Source: Oasisia sp. SBJ-2009
Taxonomy: Eukaryota; Annelida; Polychaeta; Sabellida; Siboglinidae
Length of the DNA stretch: 64,000 nt
Direction: 5' to 3'
Assembly (NCBI GenBank): GCA_964017155.1
Contig: OZ024857.1
Location: 34,555,042-34,619,041, forward strand
The notes beneath the pieces were generated by a model. The model had not been told where the DNA came from, did no database searches, and worked only from the letters and a program-made list of their open reading frames with translations. The position numbers and the translations under genes were made by a program. This document shows positions 41,201-52,324 of the stretch, piece after piece (the stretch's first letter is position 1; the number at the start of each line of letters is the position of its first letter).

Positions 41201-43321
41201 CCAACCGCACCACTCCACCCAACCTCCCCACTTCAACCCAACCTCCCCACTACACCCAACCTCCGCCCTCCACCCAACCTCCCCAATGCACCCAACCTCC
41301 CCACTTCACCCAACCTCCGCACTCCACCCAACCTCCGCACTCCACCCAACTTCCGCACTCCACCCAACCTACGCACTCCACACAACTTCCCCACTTCATA
41401 CAACCTCCCCACTTCACCCAGTCTCCCCACTTCACCCAACCTCCCCACATCACCCAACCTCCCCACTCCACCCACACTCCCCACTCCACCGAACCTCCCC
41501 ACGCCATCCAACCTCCCAACTCCACCCAACCTCCCCACACCTCCCAAACTACGCACTCCACCCAACCACACCACTCCACCCAACCTCCCCACTTCAACCC
41601 ATCCTCCCCACTCCACTCAACCTCCGCCCTCCACCCAACCTCCACACTCCACCCAACTTCCGCACTCCACCCAACCTCCGCACTCCACACAACTTCCTCA
41701 CTCCACCCAACCTCCCCACTCCACCCAACCTCCCCACTTCACCGAACCTCCGCCCTCCACCCAACCTCCCCACTCCACCCAACTTCCCCATTTCACCCAA
41801 CCTCCCCACTCTACCCAACCTCTTCACTCCACCCAACCTCCCCACTTCACCCAACATCCCCAGAGCACCCAACCTCCCCACTCCACGCAACCTCCCAACT
41901 TCACCCAATCTCCCCACTTCACCCAACCTCCCCACTTCACCGAACCTCCGCCCTCCACCCAACCTCCCCACTCCACCCAACTTCCCCATTTCACCCAACC
42001 TCCCCACTCTACCCAACCTCCTCACTCCACCCAAACTCCCCACTTCACCCAACCTCCCCAGAGCACCCAAACTCCCCACTCCACCCAACCTCCCCACTCC
42101 ACCCAACCTCCCCTCTCCACCCATCCTCCCCACTTCTCCCAACCTCCCCACTCCACCCAACCTCCCCACCCCACCCAACCTCCCCACTTCACCCAACCTC
42201 CCTACTTCACCCAACATCCCCACTCCACCCAACTTCCGCACTCCACCCAACTTCCGCACTCCGTGCAACCTCCGCACTCCACCCAACCTCCGCACTCCAC
42301 ACAACTTCCCCGCTTCATACAACCTCCCCACTCAACCCAACCTCCCCACTTCACCCAACCTCCCCACTTCACCCAACCTCCCCACATCACCCAACCTCCC
42401 CACTCCACCCAACCTCCCCAAATCACCCAACCTCCCCACTCCACTCAAACTCCCCACTCCACGCAACCTCCTCACTCCACCCAACCTCCCCACTTCACCC
42501 AACCTCCCCAGAGCACCCAACCTCCCCACTCTTCCTAACCTCCCCACTCCACCCAACCTCCCCTCTCCACCCAACCTCCCCACTTCACCCAACCTCCCCA
42601 CTCCACCCAACCTCCCCACTCCACCCACACTCCCCACTCCACCGAACCTCCCCACGCCATCCAACCTCCCAACTCCACCCAACCTCCCCACACCTCCCAA
42701 CCTACGCACTCCACCCAACCACACCACTCCACCCAACCTCCCCACTTCAACCCATCCTGCCCACTCCACTCAACCTCCGCCCTCCACCTAACCTCCCCAC
42801 ACCACCCATCCTCCCCACTTCACCCAACCTCCGCACTCCACCCAACCTCCACACTCCACCCAACTTCCGCACTCCACCCAACCTCCGCACTCCACACAAC
42901 TTCCTCACTCCACCCAACCTCCCCACTCCACCCAATCTCCCCACTTCACCGAACCTCCGCCCTCCACCCAACCTCCCCACTCCACCCAACTTCCCCATTT
43001 CACCCAACCTCCCCACTCTACCCAACCTCCTCACTCCACCCAACCTCCCCACTTCACCCAACCTCCCCAGAGCACCCAAACTCCCTACTCCACCCAACCT
43101 CCCCACTCCACCCAACCTCCCCTCTCCACCCAACCTCCCCACTTCACCCAACCTCCCCACCCCACCCAACCTCCCCACTTCACCCAACCTCCCTACTTCA
43201 CCCAACATCCCCACTCCACCCAACTTCCGCACTCCGTGCAACCTCCGCACTCCACCCAACCTCCGCACTCCACACAACTTCCCCACTTCATACAACCTCC
43301 CCACTCAACCCAACCTCCCCA
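38261..43321. repeat. 2,451-bp higher-order unit, second array, 2.07 copies
   Basis: Copy 1 runs about 38,261-40,711 and copy 2 about 40,712-43,162, with a short remainder to 43,321. Markers repeat at +2,451: TTAACCCTACC at 38,566 and 41,017. Both copies share CCCCAATGCACCC (38,832 and 41,283), where other units read CCCCACTGCACCC, and CACTCTTCCTAACC (near 40,080 and 42,531). These private changes show the two copies descend from one recent parent. The period equals that of the array at 16,952 but starts at a different phase, so 2,451 bp is probably the older repeat length of the domain. Confidence 0.88.
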
Positions 43322-44581
43322 GAGCACCCAAACTCCCCACTCCACCCAACCTCCCCACTCCACCCAACCTCCCCTCTCCACCCATCCTCCCCACTTCTCC
43401 CAACCTCCCCACTCCACCCAACCTCCCCACCCCACCCAACCTCCCCACTTCACCCAACCTCCCTACTTCACCCAACATCCCCACTCCACCCAACTTCCGC
43501 ACTCCACCCAACTTCCGCACTCCGTGCAACCTCCGCACTCCACCCAACCTCCGCACTCCACACAACTTCCCCGCTTCATACAACCTCCCCACTCAACCCA
43601 ACCTCCCCACTTCACCCAACCTCCCCACTTCACCCAACCTCCCCACATCACCCAACCTCCCCACTCCACCCAACCTCCCCAAATCACCCAACCTCCCCAC
43701 TCCACTCAAACTCCCCACTCCACGCAACCTCCTCACTCCACCCAACCTCCCCACTTCACCCAACCTCCCCAGAGCACCCAACCTCCCCACTCTTCCTAAC
43801 CTCCCCACTCCACCCAACCTCCCCTCTCCACCCAACCTCCCCACTTCACCCAACCTCCCCACTCCACCCAACCTCCCCACTCCACCCACACTCCCCACTC
43901 CACCGAACCTCCCCACGCCATCCAACCTCCCAACTCCACCCAACCTCCCCACACCTCCCAACCTACGCACTCCACCCAACCACACCACTCCACCCAACCT
44001 CCCCACTTCAACCCATCCTGCCCACTCCACTCAACCTCCGCCCTCCACCTAACCTCCCCACACCACCCATCCTCCCCACTTCACCCAACCTCCGCACTCC
44101 ACCCAACCTCCACACTCCACCCAACTTCCGCACTCCACCCAACCTCCGCACTCCACACAACTTCCTCACTCCACCCAACCTCCCCACTCCACCCAATCTC
44201 CCCACTTCACCGAACCTCCGCCCTCCACCCAACCTCCCCACTCCACCCAACTTCCCCATTTCACCCAACCTCCCCACTCTACCCAACCTCCTCACTCCAC
44301 CCAACCTCCCCACTTCACCCAACCTCCCCAGAGCACCCAAACTCCCTACTCCACCCAACCTCCCCACTCCACCCAACCTCCCCTCTCCACCCAACCTCCC
44401 CACTTCACCCAACCTCCCCACCCCACCCAACCTCCCCACTTCACCCAACCTCCCTACTTCACCCAACATCCCCACTCCACCCAACTTCCGCACTCCGTGC
44501 AACCTCCGCACTCCACCCAACCTCCGCACTCCACACAACTTCCCCACTTCATACAACCTCCCCACTCAACCCAACCTCCCC
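42049..44581. repeat. 1,261-bp tandem pair
   Basis: Copy 1 runs about 42,049-43,309 and copy 2 about 43,310-44,570. Both begin in CCAACCTCCCCAGAGCACCC and carry the CACTCTTCCTAACC variant (near 42,531 and 43,792). Homology ends near 44,582, where CCCCAGAG becomes CCCCATTT. The pair overlaps the end of the second 2,451-bp array, so a new, shorter repeat period arose on top of an existing one. The unit is 70 monomers plus 1 bp. Confidence 0.87.
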
Positions 44582-46975
44582 ATTTCACCCAACCTCCCCA
44601 CTTCACCCAACCTCCCCACATCACCCAACCTCCCCACTCCACCCAACCTGCCCAAATCACCCAACCTCCCCAATCCCCTCAAACTCCCCACTCCACCCAA
44701 CCTCATCACTCCACCCAACCTCCCCACTTAACCCTACCTCCCCAGAGCACCCAACCTCCCCACTCCACCGAACCTCCCCACTCCACCCAACCTCCGAACA
44801 CCACCCAACTTCAGCACTCCACCCAACCCCCCCACTCCACCGAACCTCACCACTCCATCCAACCTCCCAAATCCACCCAATCTCCCTACTCCTCCCAACC
44901 CACGCACTCCACCCAACCGCACCACTCCACCCAACCTCCCCACTTCAACCCAACCTCCCCACTACACCCAACCTCCGCCCTCCACCCAACCTCCCCACTG
45001 CACCCAACCTCCCCACTTCACCCAACCTCCGCACTCCACCCAACCTCCGCACTCCACCCAACTTCCGCACTCCACCCAACCTACGCACTCCACACAACTT
45101 CCCCACTTCATACAACCTCCCCACTTCACCCAGTCTCCCCACTTCACCCAACCTCCCCACATCACCCAACCTCCCCACTCCACTCAAACTCCCCACTCCA
45201 CCCAACCTCCTCACTTCACCCAACCTCCCCAATTCACCCAACCTCCCCACTCCACCCAACCTCCCCACTTCAACCCATCCTCCCCACTCCACTCAAACTC
45301 CGCCCTCCACCTAACCTGCCCACTCCACCCAACCTCCCCACTTCACCCAACCTCCGCACTCCACCCAACCTCCGCACTCCACCCAACTTCCTCACTCCAC
45401 CCAACCTCCCCACTCCACCCAACCTCCCCACTTCACCCAACCTCCCCAGAGCACCCAAACTCCCCACTCCACCCAACCTCCCCACACCACCCAACCTCCC
45501 GTCTCCACCCAACCTCCCCACTTCACCCAAACTCCCCACTCCACCCAACCTCCCCACTCCACCCAACCTCGCCTCTCCACCCAACCTCCCCACTTCCCCC
45601 AACCTCCGCACTCCATGCAACCTCCGCACTCCACCCAACCTCCGCACTCCACACTACTTCCCCACTTCATACAACCTCCCCACTCAACCCAACCTCCCCA
45701 CTTCACCCAACCTCCCCACTTCACCCAACCTCCCCACATCACCCAACCTCCCCACTTCACCCAACCTCCCAAAATCACCCAACCTCCCCACTCCACTCAA
45801 ACTCCCCACTCCACGCAACCTCCTCACTCCACCCAACCTCCCCACTTCACCCAAACTCCCCAGAGCACCCAACCTCCCCACTTTTCCCAACCTCCCCACT
45901 CCACCCAACCTCCCCTCTCCACCCAACCTCCCCACTTCACCCAAACTCCCCACCCAACCTCCCCACACCTCCCAACCTACGCACTCCACCCAACCACACC
46001 ACTCCACCCAACCTCCCCACTTCAACCCATCCTCCCCACTCCACTCAACCTCCGCCCTCCACCTAACCTCCCCACACCACCCAACCTCCCCACTTCACCC
46101 AACCTCCGCACTCCACCCAACCTCCACACTGCACCCAACTTCCGCACTCCACCCAACCTCCGCACTCCACACAACTTCCTCACTCCACCCAACCTCCCCA
46201 CTCCACCCAACCTCCCCACTTCACCGAACCTCCGCCCTCCACCCAACCTCCCCACTCCACCCAACTTCCCCATTTCACCCAACCTCCCCACTCTACCCAA
46301 CCTCCTCACTCCACCCAACCTCCCCACTTCACCCAACATCCCCAGAGCACCCAACCTCCCCACTCCACGCAACCTCCCAACTTCACCCAGTCTCCCCACT
46401 TCACCCAACCTCCCCACATCCCCCAACCTCCCCACTCCACCCAACCTCCCCAAATCACCCAACCTCCCCATTTCACTCAAACTCCCCACTCCACCCAACC
46501 TCCTCACTTCACCCAACCTCCCCACTTCACCCAACCTCCCCAGAGCACCCAAACTCCCCACTCCACCCAACCTCCCCACTCCACCCAACCTCGCCTCTCC
46601 ACCCAACCTCCCCACTTCCCCGAACCTCCCCACTCCACCCAACCTCCCCAATTCACCCAACCTCCCCACATCACCCAAACTCCCCACTCCACCCATCCTC
46701 CCCACCCCACCCAACCTCCCCACTTCACCTAACCTCCCTACTTCACCCAACCTCCCCACTCCACCCAACTTCCGCACTCCACCCAACTTCCGCACTCCAT
46801 GCAACCTCCGCACTCCACCCAACCTCCGCACTCCACACAACTTCCCCACTTCATACAACCTCCCCACTCAACCCAACCTCCCCACTTCACCCAACCTCCC
46901 CACTTCACCCAACCTCCCCACATCACCCAACCTCCCCAATTCACCCAACCTCCCAAAATCACCCAACCTCCCCAC
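43986..46975. repeat. Dispersed copy of the 3,059-bp unit (offset 21,582 bp)
   Basis: About 2,990 bp matches 22,404-25,393 at a constant offset of 21,582 bp, which is exactly 1,199 monomers. It includes the last TTAACCCTACC marker (44,729) and the 13-bp monomer (near 45,948). Differences include CTCCCTACTCC near 44,885 for CTCCCCACTCC and CCTAACCTGCCC near 45,310. Its right end marks the transition to the right domain. Confidence 0.87.
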
Positions 46976-48798
46976 TCCACTCAAACTCCCCACTCCACGC
47001 AACATCCTCATTCCATCCAACCTCCCCACTTCACCCAAACTCCCCAGAGCACCCAACCTCCCCACTCTTCCCAACCTCCCCACTCCACCCAACCTCCCCT
47101 CTCCAACCAACCTCCCCACTTCACCCAAACTCCCCACTCCACCCAACCTCCCCACTCCACCCACACTCCCCACTCCACCGAACCTCCCCACGCCATCCAA
47201 CCTCCCAACTCCACCCAACCTCCCCACACCTCCCAACCTACGCACTCCACTCGACCACACCACTCCACCCAACCTCCCCACTTCAACCCATCCTCCCCAC
47301 TCCACCCAACCTCCACACTCCACCCAACCTCCCCACTCCACCCAACCTCCCCACTTCACCCAACCTCCGCACTCCACCCAACTTCCGCACTCCACCCAAC
47401 TTCCGCACTCCATGCAACCTGCGCACTTCACCCAACCTCCGCACTCCACACAACTTCCCCACTTCATACAACCTCCCCACTCAACCCAACCTCCCCACAT
47501 CACCCAACCTCCCCACTTCACCCAACCTCCCAAAATCACCCAACCTCCCCACTCCACTCAAACTCCCCACTCCACGAAACCTCCTCACTCCACCCAACCT
47601 CCCCACTTCACCCAACCTCCCCAGAGCACCCAACCTCCCCACTCTTCCCCCACCTCCCCACTCCACCCAACCTCCCCTCTCCACCCAAACTCCCCACTTC
47701 ACCCAACCTCCCCACTACACCCAACCTCCCCACTCCACCCACACTCGCCACTCCACCGAACCTCCCCACGCCATCCAACCTCCCAAATCTACCCAACCTG
47801 CCCACTCCTCCCAACCTACGCACTCCACCCAACCACACCACTCCACCCAACCTCCCCACTTCAACCCATCCTCCCCACTCCACTCAAACTCCGCCCTCCA
47901 CCTAACCTCCCCACTCCACCCAACCTCCCCACTTCACCCAACCTCCGCACTCCACCCAACCTCCCCACTCCACCCAACCTCCCCACTTCACCCAACCTCC
48001 CCAGAGCACCCAAACTCCCCACTCCACCCAACCTCCCCACACCACCCAACCTCCCGTCTCCACCTAACCTCCCAACTTCACCCAAACTCCCCACTCCACC
48101 CAACCTCCCCACTCCACCCAACCTCGCCTCTCCACCCAACCTCCCCACTTCCCCCAACCTCCCCACTCCACCCAACCTCCCCAATTCACCCAACCTCCCC
48201 ACATCACCCAAACTCCCCACTCCACCCAACCTCCCCACCCCACCCAACCTCCCCACTTCACCCAACCTCCCTACTACACCCAACCTCCCCACTCCACCCA
48301 ACTTCCGCACTCCATGCAACCTCCGCACTCCACCCAACCTCCGCACTCCACACTACTTCCCCACTTCATACAACCTCCCCACTCAACCCAACCTCCCCAC
48401 TTCACCCAACCTCCCCACTTCACCCAACCTCCCCACATCACCCAACCTCCCCACTTCACCCAACCTCCCAAAATCACCCAACCTCCCCACTCCACTCAAA
48501 CTCCCCACTCCACGCAACCTCCTCACTCCACCCAACCTCCCCACTTCACCCAAACTCCCCAGAGCACCCAACCTCCCCACTCTTCCCAACCTCCCCACTC
48601 CACCCAACCTCCCCAAATCACCCAACCTCCCCATTTCACTCAAACTCCCCACTCCACCCAACCTCCTCACTTCACCCAACCTCCCCACTTCACCCAACCT
48701 CCCCAGAGCACCCAAACTCCCCACTCCACCCAACCTCCCCACTTCCCCCAACCTCCCCACTCCACCCAACCTCCCCAATTCACCCAACCTCCCCACAT

Positions 48799-50785
48799 CA
48801 CCCAAACTCCCCACTCCACCCATCCTCCCCACCCCACCCAACCTCCCCACTTCACCCAACCTCCCTACTTCACCCAACCTCCCCACTCCACCCAACTTCC
48901 GCACTCCACCCAACTTCCGCACTCCATGCAACCTCCGCACTCCACCCAACCTCCGCACTCCACACTACTTCCCCACTTCATACAACCTCCCCACTCAACC
49001 CAACCTCCCCACTTCACCCAACCTCCCCACTTCACCCAACCTCCCCACATCACCCAACCTCCCCACTTCACCCAACCTCCCAAAATCACCCAACCTCCCC
49101 ACTCCACTCAAACTCCCCACTCCACGCAACCTCCTCACTCCACCCAACCTCCCCACTTCACCCAAACTCCCCAGAGCACCCAACCTCCCCACTCTTCCCA
49201 ACCTCCCCACTCCACCCAACCTCCCCAAATCACCCAACCTCCCCATTTCACTCAAACTCCCCACTCCACCCAACCTCCTCACTTCACCCAACCTCCCCAC
49301 TTCACCCAACCTCCCCAGAGCACCCAAACTCCCCACTCCACCCAACCTCCCCACTTCCCCCAACCTCCCCACTCCACCCAACCTCCCCAATTCACCCAAC
49401 CTCCCCACATCACCCAAACTCCCCACTCCACCCATCCTCCGCACCCCACCCAACCTCCCCACTTCACCCAACCTCCCTACTTCACCCAACCTCCCCACTC
49501 CACCCAACTTCCGCACTCCACCCAACTTCCGCACTCCATGCAACCTCCGCACTCCACCCAACCTCCGCACTCCACACAACTTCCCCACTTCATACAACCT
49601 CCCCACTCAATCCAACCTCCCCACTTCACCCAACCTCCCCACTTCACCCAACCTCCCCACATCACCCAACCTCCCCACTTCACCCAACCTCCCAAAATCA
49701 CCCAACCTCCCCACTCCACTCAAACTCCCCACTCCACGCAACATCCTCATTCCACCCAACCTCCCCACTTCACCCAAACTCCCCAGAGCACCCAAACTCC
49801 CCACTCCACCCATCCTCCCCACCCCACCCAACCTCCCCACTTCACCCAACCTCCCTACTTCACCCAACCTCCCCACTCCACCCAACTTCCGCACTCCACC
49901 CAACTTCCGCACTCCATGCAACCTCCGCACTCCACCCAACCTCCGCACTCCACACTACTTCCCCACTTCATACAACCTCCCCACTCAACCCAACCTCCCC
50001 ACTTCACCCAACCTCCCCACTTCACCCAACCTCCCCACATCACCCAACCTCCCCACTTCACCCAACCTCCCAAAATCACCCAACCTCCCCACTCCACTCA
50101 AACTCCCCACTCCACGCAACCTCCTCACTCCACCCAACCTCCCCACTTCACCCAAACTCCCCAGAGCACCCAACCTCCCCACTCTTCCCAACCTCCCCAC
50201 TCCACCCAACCTCCCCAAATCACCCAACCTCCCCATTTCACTCAAACTCCCCACTCCACCCAACCTCCTCACTTCACCCAACCTCCCCACTTCACCCAAC
50301 CTCCCCAGAGCACCCAAACTCCCCACTCCACCCAACCTCCCCACTTCCCCCAACCTCCCCACTCCACCCAACCTCCCCAATTCACCCAACCTCCCCACAT
50401 CACCCAAACTCCCCACTCCACCCATCCTCCGCACCCCACCCAACCTCCCCACTTCACCCAACCTCCCTACTTCACCCAACCTCCCCACTCCACCCAACTT
50501 CCGCACTCCACCCAACTTCCGCACTCCATGCAACCTCCGCACTCCACCCAACCTCCGCACTCCACACAACTTCCCCACTTCATACAACCTCCCCACTCAA
50601 TCCAACCTCCCCACTTCACCCAACCTCCCCACTTCACCCAACCTCCCCACATCACCCAACCTCCCCACTTCACCCAACCTCCCAAAATCACCCAACCTCC
50701 CCACTCCACTCAAACTCCCCACTCCACGCAACATCCTCATTCCACCCAACCTCCCCACTTCACCCAAACTCCCCAGAGCACCCAA
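48799..50785. repeat. 990-bp tandem duplication (55 monomers)
   Basis: Copy 1 runs about 48,799-49,788 and copy 2 about 49,789-50,778, with homology to 50,785. CACACTACTTCCCC at 48,961 recurs at 49,951, and the CGCACCCCACC variant near 49,440 recurs near 50,430. The left edge lies where CACATCACCC is replaced by CAGAGCACCC, just before a shared CCAAACTCC. The copies appear identical where I compared them. The offset is a multiple of 18, so all frames stay open across the junction, which is why the longest open frame spans it. Confidence 0.9.
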
Positions 50786-52324
50786 CCTCCCCACTCTTCC
50801 CAACCTCCCCACTCCACCCAACCTCCCCTCTCCAACCAACCTCCCCACTTCACCCAAACTCCCCACTCCACCCAACCTCCCCACTCCACCCACACTCCCC
50901 ACTCCACCGAACCTCCCCACGCCATCCAACCTCCCAACTCCACCCAACCTCCCCACACCTCCCAACCTACGCACTCCACCCGACCACACCACTCCACCCA
51001 ACCTCCCCACTTCAACCCATCCTCCCCACTCCACCCAACCTCCACACTCCACCCAACCTCCCCACTCCACCCAACCTCCCCACTTCACCCAACCTCCGCA
51101 CTCCACCCAACTTCCGCACTCCACCCAACTTCCGCACTCCATGCAACCTGCGCACTTCACCCAACCTCCGCACTCCACACAACTTCCCCACTTCATACAA
51201 CCTCCCCACTCAACCCAACCTCCCCACATCACCCAACCTCCCCACTTCACCCAACCTCCCAAAATCACCCAACCTCCCCACTCCACTCAAACTCCCCACT
51301 CCACGAAACCTCCTCACTCCACCCAACCTCCCCACTTCACCCAACCTCCCCAGAGCACCCAACCTCCCCACTCTTCCCCACCTCCCCACTCCACCCAACC
51401 TCCCCTCTCCACCCAAACTCCCCACTTCACCCAACCTCCCCACTCCACCCAACCTCCCCACTCCACCCACACTCGCCACTCCACCGAACCTCCCCACGCC
51501 ATCCAACCTCCCAACTCCACCCAACCTGCCCACTCCTCCCAACCTACGCACTCCACCCAACCACACCACTCCACCCAACCTCCCCACTTCAACCCATCCT
51601 CCCCACTCCACTCAAACTCCGCCCTCCACCTAACCTCCCCACTCCACCCAACCTCCCCACTTCACCCAACCTCCGCACTCCACCCAACCTCCGCACTCCA
51701 CCCAACTTCCTCACTCCACCCAACCTCCCCACTCCACCCAACCTCCCCACTTCACCCAACCTCCCCAGAGCACCCAAACTCCCCACTCCACCCAACCTCC
51801 CCACACCACCCAACCTCCCGTCTCCACCCAACCTCCCCACTTCACCCAAACTCCCCACTCCACCCAACTTCCCACTTCCCCCAACCTCCCCACTCCACCC
51901 AACCTCCCCAATTCACCCAACCTCCCCACATCACCCAAACTCCCCACTCCACCCAACTTCCGCACTCCACCCAACTTCCGCACTCCATGCAACCTCCGCA
52001 CTCCACCCAACCTCCGCACTCCACACTACTTCCCCACTTCATACAACCTCCCCACTCAACCCAACCTCCCCACTTCACCCAACCTCCCCACTTCACCCAA
52101 CCTCCCCACATCACCCAACCTCCCCACTTCACCCAACCTCCCAAAATCACCCAACCTCCCGACTCCACTCAAACTCCCCACTCCACGCAACCTCCTCACT
52201 CCACCCAACCTCCCCACTTCACCCAAACTCCCCAGAGCACCCAACCTCCCCACTCTTCCCAACCTCCCCACTCCACCCAACCTCCCCTCTCCAACCAACC
52301 TCCCCACTTCACCCAAACTCCCCA
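50383..52324. repeat. 1.94-kb segmental duplication, copy 1 (offset 4,320 bp)
   Basis: This matches 54,703-56,644 at a constant offset of 4,320 bp, which is 240 monomers. It includes the 17-bp monomer at CAACTTCCCACTTCC (51,867 and 56,187) and the CACTCTTCCCCACC form (near 51,370 and 55,690). Differences are few: CCCGACTCC near 52,160 against CCCCACTCC, CAACCTCC near 56,060 changed to CAACTTCC, and CATCAGCC near 54,973 in copy 2. Homology ends at 52,324, where copy 2 enters the 13-bp monomer. Confidence 0.88.

Larger units (their letters stand above)
12222..44731. repeat. TTAACCCTACC marker cassette, 14 copies
   Basis: A cassette of about 300 bp carries CCACTTAACCCTACC, followed by CCAGAGCACC, CTCCGAACACC, CAACTTCAGCAC, a 7-C run, CTCCCAAATCC and CAACCGCACC monomers. 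The TAA of the marker begins at 12,222, 13,412, 17,775, 20,226, 21,957, 23,147, 26,206, 29,265, 32,979, 35,430, 37,160, 38,566, 41,017 and 44,729. It is preceded by CTGCCCAAATCACC, CCAATCCCCTC and CCTCATCAC monomers. Among the copies, those at 20,226 and 35,430 share GGACTCC in place of GCACTCC, which pairs them. The cassette supplies the TAA that ends many of the long open frames. It is absent from both flanking domains. Confidence 0.9.
11448..46975. repeat. Central domain: recent higher-order repeats
   Basis: This 35.5-kb domain consists of repeated multi-kilobase units that are nearly identical to one another. Two markers define it: TTAACCCTACC (14 copies, 12,222-44,731) and CCGTGCAACC (about 22 copies, from 11,990 to 44,497). 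The distances between successive TTAACCCTACC copies are 1,190, 4,363, 2,451, 1,731, 1,190, 3,059, 3,059, 3,714, 2,451, 1,730, 1,406, 2,451 and 3,712 bp. Recurrence of 1,190, 2,451 and 3,059 shows true higher-order periodicity with indels of whole blocks. Most offsets are not multiples of 18, because 19-bp and 13-bp monomers are included in the units. Confidence 0.9.
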
